Source: JBMZCV01 sp049613665
GTDB lineage: Bacteria > Bacteroidota > Bacteroidia > Chitinophagales > UBA2359
Direction of reading: 5' to 3'
Assembly: GCA_049613665.1 (NCBI GenBank)
Contig: JBMZCV010000003.1
Coordinates: 1-64,000 of the forward strand
Length of the DNA stretch: 64,000 nt
The notes under the pieces are model-generated. The model saw only the letters and a list, made by a program, of their open reading frames with translations. It was not told the DNA's origin and did no database searches. This document shows positions 17,126-25,714 of the stretch, piece after piece (within the stretch, counting starts at the first letter, position 1; the number at the start of each line of letters is the position of its first letter). Made by a program: the position numbers and the translations under genes.

Positions 17126-18619
17126 CTAGTGACTTCTTTTGTTTTTATACAAAATCATATACAACTGTCCTGCCTCCCATTTTTTTTCGATTTGCCAATA
17201 CTTTTCTTCTTCCAACTGTTTCAATTCTTGCAAGCTAAAATCGTTCATCAAATTGGAATGTAATATATATTTACATTCGGAAAATGGACGATTTTGTTTG
17301 CTATCAAATTGTCGGTCGTCTTGATTGAGATGACTAAATCGTCCACGCACAGCACAAGGAAATTCTGCTGCAACATTTTGATAATCAATGTTTTTTGCAT
17401 GTATATATTTCAACATGTTTTTTTGCATCTTGAAGTATGGCAAATAGCTCAAATTTGCGTCCCAACCATTGGCAATAGGATAAGGATATACCCAAAAGTG
17501 TCCACTTATCAAGCTCAGACTAATCAATGTAATAGCTATTTTTTGTTTTGTTTTGGATAGAAAAAATGGAAATAGTGCTATCAGAAGCAAGCCAAACAAT
17601 AAATAATAGACGATAAGATAGCGGTGCATAATTGGGTTGTTTCGAGCCGCAATAATAAAACTATATAAAACGATAGGCAAAAAAGCAAAAAGCAACAATC
17701 GAATATGTGTTTTGCTAAAATGAATATTTTTTTGCTTCACGATTTGCCACAAAAAGTATGCTGCTACTAGCCAAATCATATATCTTCCATGATCGAAAAA
17801 ACGCCATATGATAATACATAAATTCCATATAAAGCTAGAAAATGAGCTATATCCATAATATTGATTCCATGCTTCTGCCGTTGAATTAACCATTAGAAAG
17901 CCAGCTTCTTGATAATGATAATAATACCAAATGGCAATAAAAAGCAGTGCTGGTATATATGTTGGAATAATTTTTTTGAACAAAATGCAAACATAGTTTT
18001 TTAAAAAGTCTTTTTGGCGATTTGATGTTTGCAAAATATAAAAGAGCCAAACAACTTCACAAATACCAAATAAAGCAATACCGATAATGCTTCGCAGACT
18101 AATGCTTGCCATCAATAAAAAACCAATAAGTGTTGGCAAAGTTTGTTGGTAAAAAATGCCATTTAGAGCCAATAGCGTTGCAAATACAAGTGCAATATCA
18201 ATACCTGCCATACAAGATTGAGCTAGTAAGGTAGGTTCGAGCAAGAGCAAAAGCAAAGCAAAAATATGTAGTCTATTTGGCAAAATAAGACAGCACAAGC
18301 GATAATATAGCCAATAGATGCCTAGCAAGAACGGATATGCCAGCCAATGGCTTACGGCTATTGTTTTTCCAAAAATTGTCCACATTCCAGCAACATACAA
18401 AGGATAGAAAGGCGGATGTCCAGGGTCTATTTCGTTTGGCAAAATAAGCGTTTGAAAGCTCGTTTCATAATAATAAACTGCCAAGCGAGAAACCAAAGAA
18501 ACATTGTCCCAAAAAAAAGGAATTTGTTGTGAAAAATAAGTAGTGCAAGTAGCTACTATAAATAAAATGACATAATTGAAAAATATAAAATATTGGTTTT
18601 CAGATGATAAGGTTTGCAA
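17126..18619 (-). CDS. Multi-pass membrane glycosyltransferase (GT39/ArnT-like)
   Basis: 497 aa with about ten to twelve hydrophobic segments. The first luminal loop after helix 1 carries DPGHPPFYPLYVAGMWTIFG, the acidic loop and HPP motif typical of GT-C enzymes of the PMT/ArnT group. These transfer sugars from polyprenyl-phosphate carriers to lipids or proteins on the periplasmic side of the inner membrane. The C-terminal ~80 residues form a soluble tail. The sugar and acceptor are unknown. No lipid A or glycan operon surrounds it. Confidence 0.7.
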   Translation of the reverse strand: MQTLSSENQYFIFFNYVILFIVATCTTYFSQQIPFFWDNVSLVSRLAVYYYETSFQTLILPNEIDPGHPPFYPLYVAGMWTIFGKTIAVSHWLAYPFLLGIYWLYYRLCCLILPNRLHIFALLLLLLEPTLLAQSCMAGIDIALVFATLLALNGIFYQQTLPTLIGFLLMASISLRSIIGIALFGICEVVWLFYILQTSNRQKDFLKNYVCILFKKIIPTYIPALLFIAIWYYYHYQEAGFLMVNSTAEAWNQYYGYSSFSSFIWNLCIIIWRFFDHGRYMIWLVAAYFLWQIVKQKNIHFSKTHIRLLLFAFLPIVLYSFIIAARNNPIMHRYLIVYYLLFGLLLIALFPFFLSKTKQKIAITLISLSLISGHFWVYPYPIANGWDANLSYLPYFKMQKNMLKYIHAKNIDYQNVAAEFPCAVRGRFSHLNQDDRQFDSKQNRPFSECKYILHSNLMNDFSLQELKQLEEEKYWQIEKKWEAGQLYMILYKNKRSH

Positions 18620-18648
18620 CAGTTTCTGTTTAGGTTTAAAATATAATC

Positions 18649-18716
18649 TAGTGCCAAATACTATGACCTATTTGGGTGGCTAACGCATTGAAAATAAAGG
18701 TGGTAGCTTTCACAAA
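18649..18716 (+). repeat. Family A two-hairpin element (A5)
   Basis: TAGTGCCAAATACTATG, spacer, then GCTAACGCATTGAAAATAAA, GGTGGTAGCTTTCACAAA. It lies 30 bp upstream of the leftward glycosyltransferase start, with the TTGGCACTA end nearest the gene. Confidence 0.65.
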
Positions 18717-18733
18717 TGAGCATTTTGTTTTTC

Positions 18734-19711
18734 TTAATAGGTTAATCCTAAAGATATAAGCGTTTCTCTATTCAAATTGCCTATGGGAAGGCCAGTTCTT
18801 CGTTGATAGTTTTTTAATGCTTCTTTAGTTAATGGGCCTACAACTCCATCAACAAAACCATTAACATAATAACCTTTGCTTTGCAGAGCAATTTGCATTT
18901 GCTTTATCAAAATAGGCGACGTTTGCTCTGGACAAGGAATAGCTGTCCATTTTGTTTTGCCGCCAGCTTCTACCAACTGTCTTATTTCTACGGTGGCATA
19001 TTCGGCAGGCATTTGTATCTGTTCGTTTCTAGCAGGTTGGACGACTACCTGTTTTGTTATAGTTTCATAAACGGCTGGCACAATAACCTCTCTTACAGTT
19101 TCGGCTTGCACCAAAACCTGACGTGGCAAGGCTTCATAGCGAGCAGGCAATTCACCACCATTTTGCCCTCCAATGCCTGTCAATATTCTTCGGCTTTGCG
19201 TTTCATATTGTGCAGGCGTGACCACCCAACGCATATAATAACAATCGTCGGGATTATCTGAAAAACAATTTTCGGTTTTCAGTCTTACCCATTCTTTTTG
19301 CTCAGGTTGTACCAATACTTGCTCCGTAACGGTTTCATATTCTTCATTAATAATTGGAGTTGCTTCCTTCACCAAAACTCGCTCATAAACGGTTCTGTAA
19401 ACTGCTGGCACAACAATCAGTTCTACACTTTGCTCTTTAACTAGCACCACCTCTTCTATCGTTTCATAAACAGGTGGAATATCTATGGTTTCGATATAAG
19501 CGTCTCTTACTGTTACCTGTTCTTTTACTGTTTCGTAGCGATCTGGCATGGTTGCACGAGAATAACAACTCTCATCATTTGATGCTTCTGGTGGCAAAGT
19601 ATCATACTCCAAAACTTTTTTATTGTTTTGTGCTGACAGTAAGTAAGTTTTATTACAGACAAAAAATGACATAAATAAAACAAATATAATATAGGTAATG
19701 TGTCTCTTCAT
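18734..19711 (-). CDS. Peptidoglycan-binding protein with YETV repeats
   Basis: 325 aa. A signal peptide (about 1-28, ending LLSAQ) is followed by about seven imperfect ~28-residue repeats of the form YETVxEQVLVxE...xxxVPAVY (about 55-265), one interrupted by a Cys-containing insert (CFSDNPDDCYYMRW). The last ~65 residues form a PG_binding_1 domain (MQIALQSKGYYVNGFVDGVV, GPLTKEALKNYQRRTGLP). The product should sit in the periplasm bound to murein, with the repeats as an extended rod. The function is unknown. Confidence 0.75.
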   Translation of the reverse strand: MKRHITYIIFVLFMSFFVCNKTYLLSAQNNKKVLEYDTLPPEASNDESCYSRATMPDRYETVKEQVTVRDAYIETIDIPPVYETIEEVVLVKEQSVELIVVPAVYRTVYERVLVKEATPIINEEYETVTEQVLVQPEQKEWVRLKTENCFSDNPDDCYYMRWVVTPAQYETQSRRILTGIGGQNGGELPARYEALPRQVLVQAETVREVIVPAVYETITKQVVVQPARNEQIQMPAEYATVEIRQLVEAGGKTKWTAIPCPEQTSPILIKQMQIALQSKGYYVNGFVDGVVGPLTKEALKNYQRRTGLPIGNLNRETLISLGLTY

Positions 19712-20366
19712 AATGATTACTTATTTAGCCTTAAAGTTATAACTTTTCTGAATTTCTACCTATTTATTGTGCTTTTTTTTATCTCACCAAAAAAGTAATT
19801 ATCAAATATGATTTTTAATAAACAGTAAATTTGTCTTAAAGCATTGATAAGCACAATATGAGTTTCTAATCGAGCTTAATAGTCAAGCTTTTCGTCATAT
19901 AACATAATTGTAAAAGCAGCAAGCTTGATTGATTATATATCCATACAGACAAACTTTAACAAAAAAAGTTATTTATATTAACAAAATAAAAAGATTTTTT
20001 ATGTATTTAAACACGCAAAAAAATTTCTTTTTCGATGTATCAAAAATAGTACAACCCTGTCCAATTTTTAGCTAAATATCATTTCAAAGTCAAATTTTTG
20101 CTTCATTTTAAAACCTTGATTATCAAGGTTTTATGACACTATTTTTACTTAACCTTTGTTATATATGTATTTTCAAATCGAAGGTAAAATGAGTATCATT
20201 TTTAGAAAAAAACTTTTTTATTTAGGCAAGCTTTTAAGAGTTGGTATAAGTATTGAGGGACTATATATAGAAATAATCGCATGATTTCCATTATTTATTA
20301 TAACAAAACAAACATTCAATTCTATTTTTTATACCTTTTTTATATTAACTACTATAATTTTTTTTT
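19712..20366. other. Long divergent intergenic region
   Basis: 655 bp without a credible gene between two divergent genes. It contains one compact hairpin at 20110-20132 (AAAACCTTGA/TCAAGGTTTT). This could end a short unannotated transcript, but no promoter pair was found for one. Confidence 0.4.
20110..20132. terminator. Isolated terminator-like hairpin
   Basis: AAAACCTTGA, a 3-base loop, and TCAAGGTTTT. It is not next to the 3' end of any recognised gene; see the surrounding intergenic entry. Confidence 0.35.
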
Positions 20367-21170
20367 ATGAAACTCCTTAACTTCTTTACATTTACCATTA
20401 TTTTAAATATTACAAGTTTTATGTTGCTTGCCAATAATAATGCAAACGAAAATATTAATGGCAATAAAGTGTTGCATTTTGAAATAGCTAATAAATCTAC
20501 TCAATACTCTTTTTCTGCAAATGACGCACGACAACTAGAGAAATACTTGCTTAAAAGCAATAGTATAACACATTGCGACCAAGAAAATCTTGTCGTAAAT
20601 TTAACCTCAAAAACTGGCCAGCAAAATATTGTGCAAGAATTATATACTGTTGGTTATGCTGTTTTAGAACTATCTTGTAGTCAACAAAAAATTGTTATAA
20701 CTCTAAGTAAAACTCCTGCTGACCTAGCAATGCTAAAAACACATTTTCAAAAGCAAGAACGGTTGGCTAAAGCAAAATTATTAGAAAAAGAAAACTCAAT
20801 AATCAATGAGTCTAAGCATAATTCTAATGCCGATTGCAATGATTGTGGTGCGGTGAGTCTTAACCAAAATATTTTAGATGAACTAAAAAAAGATGCAGTT
20901 TATGATGAACAATTGATTGATTTTGGTTCAACAGAAACAACAGATGAACAAGTGGCTAATATGGAGAGTGAAAATAGCATTTTTTCGGTAGAAAGCGACA
21001 ATATTGTTTGCAATGAATGCGACGCAAGTTTGCTAACAGAAGAGTTGTTAGACGAAGCTATTGCTAAGTTGAAAAACATAAATAACAATGAACTTGCTGA
21101 AGATGCTTCCAAATTGGAATTACAAAATTCTTCAGCTTATAAAGATTCTGATAAAGTAACAAATCCATAG
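20367..21170 (+). CDS. Secreted protein of unknown function
   Basis: 267 aa. A signal peptide (about 1-23, ending MLLANN) precedes a ~90-residue alpha/beta domain (FEIANKSTQYSFSANDARQL to KIVITLSKTP). This is followed by an acidic tail with two similar segments, NADCNDCGAVSLNQNILDEL and NIVCNECDASLLTEELLDEA, each with a CxxC pair and a short helix. The duplicated CxxC modules could bind metal or form disulfides. No family was recognised. It is monocistronic with a strong terminator 170 bp downstream. Confidence 0.6.
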   Translation: MKLLNFFTFTIILNITSFMLLANNNANENINGNKVLHFEIANKSTQYSFSANDARQLEKYLLKSNSITHCDQENLVVNLTSKTGQQNIVQELYTVGYAVLELSCSQQKIVITLSKTPADLAMLKTHFQKQERLAKAKLLEKENSIINESKHNSNADCNDCGAVSLNQNILDELKKDAVYDEQLIDFGSTETTDEQVANMESENSIFSVESDNIVCNECDASLLTEELLDEAIAKLKNINNNELAEDASKLELQNSSAYKDSDKVTNP

Positions 21171-21722
21171 ATAAGCTTAAACATTTTTTAACAATTTATG
21201 ACTTCAGTTTTGATTGAAAAAGGCATTATTTTATCATTTATATTTAAGTGTTTTTTATTTCAACAATTATCTATTAAAAAAACATTTAAGTTAAAAAAAG
21301 CAATAGTTTTCAACTAAAAAAATATTTTCTTAAATAAAAAAGCCTTGAATGAGAACTCTCATTCAAGGCTTTTTTATATCAATAATTTCTTGTTATAATT
21401 ATATTTTAGCGAATATACTTCGTAATTTTATAATACTACAGCTACTTTTTACGTCTATTTTTAGCATTCGCTCATTATAACAAAATAAAAAACAAGGCTT
21501 ATAGGTGCAAAATCTATTGCTATTGACATTTTTTCAAGTTTTTTTACTCAAAAAAAACATTTTTCTTTAATGCAAGAAATCAGGCTTAAACAGCCTCTTT
21601 ATATTCATAAAACAAATCATTAAAAGCGTTAGAAAACAATTGACTATAAAGCTTAACAGCATCGTTTTTTCCTAAAAAAACAAGCCAAAATAAGTCATTT
21701 AAACAACTAAAAAAACAATTGG
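21171..21722. other. Intergenic region with one terminator
   Basis: Apart from the hairpin at 21341-21370, this 552-bp stretch between convergent genes shows no reading frame of note and no member of repeat families A-C. Confidence 0.5.
21341..21376 (+). terminator. Rho-independent terminator
   Basis: A perfect 14-bp stem AGCCTTGAATGAGA/TCTCATTCAAGGCT with a 2-base centre, followed by TTTTTT. It is preceded by A6 and so could also act leftward. Confidence 0.8.
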
Positions 21723-22763
21723 TTATAAGTCTGAAAAATATTGTTTCTTTCTAAGAAAATGAGCCAAAACAATGCTACCTTTATAGCGTCCTTTTATATT
21801 TTGGCTTTTATCACGATTATTTTTTAGTTTATTTTTAATATTAGATGCTGTTTCATTGCGTTTTTTTTGCCATTTTGAGATTTGAGACCAAAAATCAAAA
21901 TAAGCTTTCAATATTGCTTTAAAAAGCCCTTTTTCTTTTGACCACAAAAAGCGAAAAGCAGCCACCATATCTAGCAATAATCTAATAGGAAAAACGATGC
22001 ACATTTGATACCATTTGAGGTTTTTGTATAACATTGCTAAATTGTTGCGAAAATTTAAATATGTTTTGTAAGGATTGCTTTTTTGAAGCGTGCCACCTCC
22101 GACATGATACACCACAGATTGAGGGCAATATAAGAGCAAAAAGCCTGCTCGCTGCACTCGCCAACAAAAATCTATTTCCTCCATATGTGCAAAAAAGTCG
22201 TCATCTAAGCCACCCATTTGCTTATATACATTTGCTCTTACAAACATAGCCGCTCCACTTGCCCAAAAAATAGGGCAAACATTATCGTATTGGCCGCTAT
22301 CTGTTTCGCAAACATCAAAAAGGCGACCACGACAAAAAGGATAGCCAAAACTGTCTATAAAACCGCCTGCTGCTCCTGCATATTCAAACTTCTTCTTATT
22401 ATGGTAAGCGAGTATTTTGGGCTGGCAAATCGCAATTTGAGGCTCTTTTTCCATCAAGTTAATAATTGGTTCAATCCAATTTTCACTCACCTCCACATCT
22501 GAGTTTAACAAAACATAATAGTCACTTTCTATATTTTTTAGTGCCTGATTGTAGCCTGTTGCAAAACCATAATTTTGATTGTTTCTTATTATTTTGATAG
22601 TTGGATACTTTTGTTCCAAAAAAACTATCGAATCATCTGTTGAAGCATTATCAGCTACATAAATTTTCAAATTACTATATTTTGTTAATAAAACAGATGG
22701 CAGGAATTTTTCTAAGAATTTTCGCCCATTCCAATTTAAAATAACAATAGATACTATTGGCAT
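21723..22763 (-). CDS. Family 2 glycosyltransferase
   Basis: 346 aa, GT-A fold. N-terminal VSIVILNWNGRKFLEKFLPS, the nucleotide-binding VADNASTDDS, the DxD-region LLNSDVEV, and the acceptor-side FAHMEEIDFCWRVQRAGF are all present, as in rhamnosyltransferase-like GT2 enzymes. A C-terminal hydrophobic/basic segment (about 265-310) suggests association with the inner membrane. It uses an NDP-sugar to extend a glycan. The sugar and acceptor are unknown because no polysaccharide locus surrounds it. Confidence 0.85.
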   Translation of the reverse strand: MPIVSIVILNWNGRKFLEKFLPSVLLTKYSNLKIYVADNASTDDSIVFLEQKYPTIKIIRNNQNYGFATGYNQALKNIESDYYVLLNSDVEVSENWIEPIINLMEKEPQIAICQPKILAYHNKKKFEYAGAAGGFIDSFGYPFCRGRLFDVCETDSGQYDNVCPIFWASGAAMFVRANVYKQMGGLDDDFFAHMEEIDFCWRVQRAGFLLLYCPQSVVYHVGGGTLQKSNPYKTYLNFRNNLAMLYKNLKWYQMCIVFPIRLLLDMVAAFRFLWSKEKGLFKAILKAYFDFWSQISKWQKKRNETASNIKNKLKNNRDKSQNIKGRYKGSIVLAHFLRKKQYFSDL

Positions 22764-22908
22764 AGTTGTTTCTTTTTATTGTACAAAAAAATTTAAGTTT
22801 AGCAAAGAAAAATTCAACACAAATTTATGTCGTTAAAAATTATTAACACAATTAAATCTATTTTTTGATGTATTTTTTTTTAGTATTCAACATCAAAAGT
22901 CAAAAATT

Positions 22909-22951
22909 AAGAGACCTAAATTGTTGATTTTTTCAACAATTTAGGTCTCTT
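22909..22951. terminator. Terminator after methyltransferase operon
   Basis: A perfect 19-bp stem (AAGAGACCTAAATTGTTGA and complement) with a 5-T loop lies 65 bp beyond the stop of the leftward methyltransferase gene. Confidence 0.75.
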
Positions 22952-23015
22952 AAAATATAAACTAATTTTCTAATACTTTTTCTTTTATATGTTTCAGCCT
23001 ATTTTATTTGACAAT

Positions 23016-23783
23016 TTATTGACGTTTTTTCTTTGCCATCAAGACCATATTGTCATCACCGAACTCAAAATTATGACCTAAAATATCGACCGCTTCAAAT
23101 TCGTGAAAGTCATATTTTCGCATCAAATTTGTCAGTTCCAAATACGAATAAATGCGTACACTACTTTTGTAAGTCGTCTTTTTTTCTTGATGTAATACTG
23201 TCCAATTGCTTTCCAAGCGGCTCGTTTTGTAGTTGAAAACTCGCTTTTCGAGTATTGTGTAATCTTCAAATTCCCAATAATCTTTCGACTTAAATACAGG
23301 CAATAAGGTTTCGAGCGTATGCCCTTCAAGTATGAAAGTTCCACCTTTTTTCAAGGCTTGGCTAACCGATGCAATGTATCTTTCGTTGTCTGTTTCGCTA
23401 AAATAACCAAAGCTATTGAAAATACAGATTGCAGCATCAAAGGTTTGTTCAAAAGCCATATTTCGCATATCGCCTTGCAAAAAATTGATGCCTAAATTTG
23501 CTTTTTTAGCCAACCGTTTTGAAACATCTACTGCATTTTGATTATATTCCAAGCCAGTCATCTGAAAGCCTTGTGCAGCCAATTCTAAGGCAATACGCCC
23601 TTCGCCAGCAGGTGCATCTAACACCGTTTTGGCAGATATATTGTTCAAAAGATAGCTCACCAAATCTGCTTCATCGGCCGTAATAGTTTCATTTTTTGCA
23701 TATCTGAAAATGCGTTGCCACTCGTCTGAAAAGTAAGCTTTCCACCAATCTGTCTCTTTATTTTCAAGCATTTTCTTTATCAA
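23016..23783 (-). CDS. Class I SAM-dependent methyltransferase
   Basis: 255 aa, cytoplasmic. Motif I is VLDAPAGEGRIALELA (about 54-70), the acidic residue after strand 2 is in TGLEYNQNAV, and the motif II/III region is FDAAICIFNSFGYF. The C-terminal part is beta-rich. It resembles small-molecule methyltransferases rather than DNA enzymes: there is no NPPY or target-recognition region. Its ATG abuts the stop of the PreT-like gene without a single base between, so the two are translated from one mRNA. Confidence 0.8.
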   Translation of the reverse strand: MIKKMLENKETDWWKAYFSDEWQRIFRYAKNETITADEADLVSYLLNNISAKTVLDAPAGEGRIALELAAQGFQMTGLEYNQNAVDVSKRLAKKANLGINFLQGDMRNMAFEQTFDAAICIFNSFGYFSETDNERYIASVSQALKKGGTFILEGHTLETLLPVFKSKDYWEFEDYTILEKRVFNYKTSRLESNWTVLHQEKKTTYKSSVRIYSYLELTNLMRKYDFHEFEAVDILGHNFEFGDDNMVLMAKKKRQ

Positions 23784-25112
23784 TTAGTTACTTAAAAAAT
23801 GATGAATGCCAACCGCAGCAACTTTCGCATCAGCAACCGCATTCACAATTTCTGCACCACCATTTACAGCATCGCCAGCCGCAAAATATTTGTTGTTGCC
23901 TGTTTGATAAGCTTCATTTACCATAATTTTGCCTTTTTTATCTACTTGCAAAGCAGCGATTTGCGACAACCAATTAGTGCGTTTGCTTTGTCCTGTTGCT
24001 TTAATGACCATATCGCAAGCTTCAACAAATTCGCTGCCTTCAATGGTTTGCAAACGACCATCGACAACTGCTGTTCGTATCAATTTTACACCAACAACTT
24101 CGCCCTTTTCATTGCCTATAATGGCTACGGGACTGACATTGAACAAACCTTTTACGCCTACTTTTTTCGCCAATTCATATTCGAAGGCATAAGCTCCTTT
24201 TTCAGCTTTGGAGCGACGATAAGCCAAAATCACATTTTTTGCTCCCAATCTTGCACTTTCTGAGGCTGCGTCCATGGCAGTATTTCCTCCACCCAAAACA
24301 ACTACTCGGTCGCCAATGGTTACTTTATGTTGCTCGATTCTCAATTTTTCGATAAATTCTACTGCTCCAAAACAATTGATTAGATTTTCGCCTCCTATAC
24401 CTAAGCTACGAGTTTTGCCTAAACCAACGCCAATAAAAATGGCATCATAGTTTTGTTCTAGCTTATCTAAATCTGCTTTATTTTGAATAGTTTGATTATA
24501 ATAAATGCTAAATTGAAACTGATTTTGCAAATAAGCAACTTCGTCAAGTGCCTCCTCATTCGTTATTTTGTAGGGTGCTACGCCATAAAGCGTCAGTCCA
24601 GAAGGTTGTGCTTTTGCCTCATAAATATCTACGGTATAGCCCAACATTCGCAACTCACATGCACATGACAAACCTGCTGGCCCTGCTCCTATAATAGCTA
24701 CTTTTTTGCCATTTTCTGGTGCTGTAACAAAAAGTTTTTTATTTTCAGAAATAGCTTGTTGTGTAGCAAAGTTTTGGAGACGGCCAATATCTATTGGTTT
24801 CACATTTTGATGATTATAAACGCAAGCTCCTTCGCATAATACTTCTGTTGGACATACTTTTCCGCAAGCATTGCCCAAATGATTGGCACTATAAATGGTT
24901 TTGGCTGCTCCCATCACGTTTCCTGTGTTGATTTGCTTGATAAACAAAGGAATGTCTATACTCGTTGGGCAAGCATTGATACATGGTGCATCGTAACAAA
25001 ACAAACAACGTGAGCTTTCGTAGTAAGCTTCCGTTGCGTTCATTAGTGGATATTCTTGTGCAAAATTTTGCTGATATTCTGCTGTTGAAGTTGGTTTTTT
25101 AAATTCTGCCAT
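23784..25112 (-). CDS. preT: NAD(P)H oxidoreductase, PreT / glutamate synthase small-subunit type
   Basis: 442 aa. The N-terminal Fe-S domain has CLFCYDAPCINACP and CGKVCPTEVLCEGAC (about 36-105), the eight Cys of two 4Fe-4S clusters. A FAD-binding motif AIIGAGPAGLSCACELRMLG (about 140) and an NAD(P) motif VVLGGGNTAMDAASESARLG follow. Length and order fit PreT, the electron-input subunit of dihydropyrimidine dehydrogenase, better than the slightly longer GltD. The catalytic partner PreA is not next to it; the partner here is a methyltransferase. It may feed electrons to another acceptor. The start has a family B hairpin 20 bp upstream. Confidence 0.75.
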   Translation of the reverse strand: MAEFKKPTSTAEYQQNFAQEYPLMNATEAYYESSRCLFCYDAPCINACPTSIDIPLFIKQINTGNVMGAAKTIYSANHLGNACGKVCPTEVLCEGACVYNHQNVKPIDIGRLQNFATQQAISENKKLFVTAPENGKKVAIIGAGPAGLSCACELRMLGYTVDIYEAKAQPSGLTLYGVAPYKITNEEALDEVAYLQNQFQFSIYYNQTIQNKADLDKLEQNYDAIFIGVGLGKTRSLGIGGENLINCFGAVEFIEKLRIEQHKVTIGDRVVVLGGGNTAMDAASESARLGAKNVILAYRRSKAEKGAYAFEYELAKKVGVKGLFNVSPVAIIGNEKGEVVGVKLIRTAVVDGRLQTIEGSEFVEACDMVIKATGQSKRTNWLSQIAALQVDKKGKIMVNEAYQTGNNKYFAAGDAVNGGAEIVNAVADAKVAAVGIHHFLSN

Positions 25113-25131
25113 ATATTCATTATTGTTTTTG

Positions 25132-25189
25132 GTAACTGTTTAAATGTGAGCTTTTGAGATAAAAAATTGTCACCATGTAAACAATTACG
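25132..25189. repeat. Family B hairpin, copy B2
   Basis: AACTGTTTAAATGTGAGC ... ACCATGTAAACAATTACG. The arms TTTAAATGTG and CATGTAAA pair imperfectly. It lies 20 bp upstream of the leftward preT-like start. Confidence 0.5.
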
Positions 25190-25289
25190 TTTTTGTTAGT
25201 AGAAAGGCTAAAAGTTTGATAGTGTAAATATATCTAAAATTATAAGTTTTTCAAGAATTAAGTGGGTTTCTTTTTTGATTTTTTTATAT

Positions 25290-25426
25290 CAACAGTTCAG
25301 ACATTTATACATTTTTTTATCACAGGCTTAAACATACTATTTTTTTTTTAGGCTAAGACGGCCAATATTTTCAAATTTAATGGCCTTTTGAACTGAAAGT
25401 TGTTATAAAAAATGTCTGAACCATTG
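25290..25426. mobile_element. MITE-like element, family C copy C1
   Basis: 137 bp with terminal inverted repeats CAACAGTTCAGACATTT and (right end, reversed) CAATGGTTCAGACATTT, 15 of 17 identical. The inside carries the family core AAACATACTATTTTTTTT, TAGGCTAAG and GGCCTTTTGAACTGAAAG, as in C2-C4. The flanking TTATAT is repeated on both sides (low complexity). No transposase frame. Confidence 0.7.
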
Positions 25427-25544
25427 TTATATAAAATAAGGTATTAGACATTATTCACAAAAAAAGTGTGAGGGAAAATAAAAACATCATTGAATAAATT
25501 CGAATATTACATTTGCATAGTTTTAGCAAATGTTGTCGTAAAAC

Positions 25545-25579
25545 AAGGTGGTAGGCACTTCTAAAGTACCTGCCACCTT
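25545..25579. terminator. Hairpin downstream of cotH-like gene (distal)
   Basis: AAGGTGGTAGGCACT pairs with AGTACCTGCCACCTT (13 of 15, the rest G-U on the plus-strand RNA) around a short loop. Confidence 0.45.
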
Positions 25580-25636
25580 ATTATCCTATTATTTTTTATC
25601 TAACATTTTATGAATAAGCTCTATTATTGATTCTAA

Positions 25637-25687
25637 AAAAGGTAATCAGTACACTATTCTAAAAAAACAGTGTACTGATTACCTTTT
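25637..25687 (-). terminator. Terminator of the cotH-like gene
   Basis: GGTAATCAGTACAC pairs perfectly with GTGTACTGATTACC, flanked by AAAA and TTTTT, 28 bp after the stop of the leftward gene at 25715. Confidence 0.75.
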
Positions 25688-25714
25688 TATTAAAAAAACA
25701 TTAACCAAAATCTA

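Noticed and set aside
23016..23783. Methyltransferase as the missing protector of the EcoRV-type enzyme.
   Set aside because: It lacks the NPPY/DPPY motif and DNA-recognition region of adenine methyltransferases and sits in an operon with PreT.
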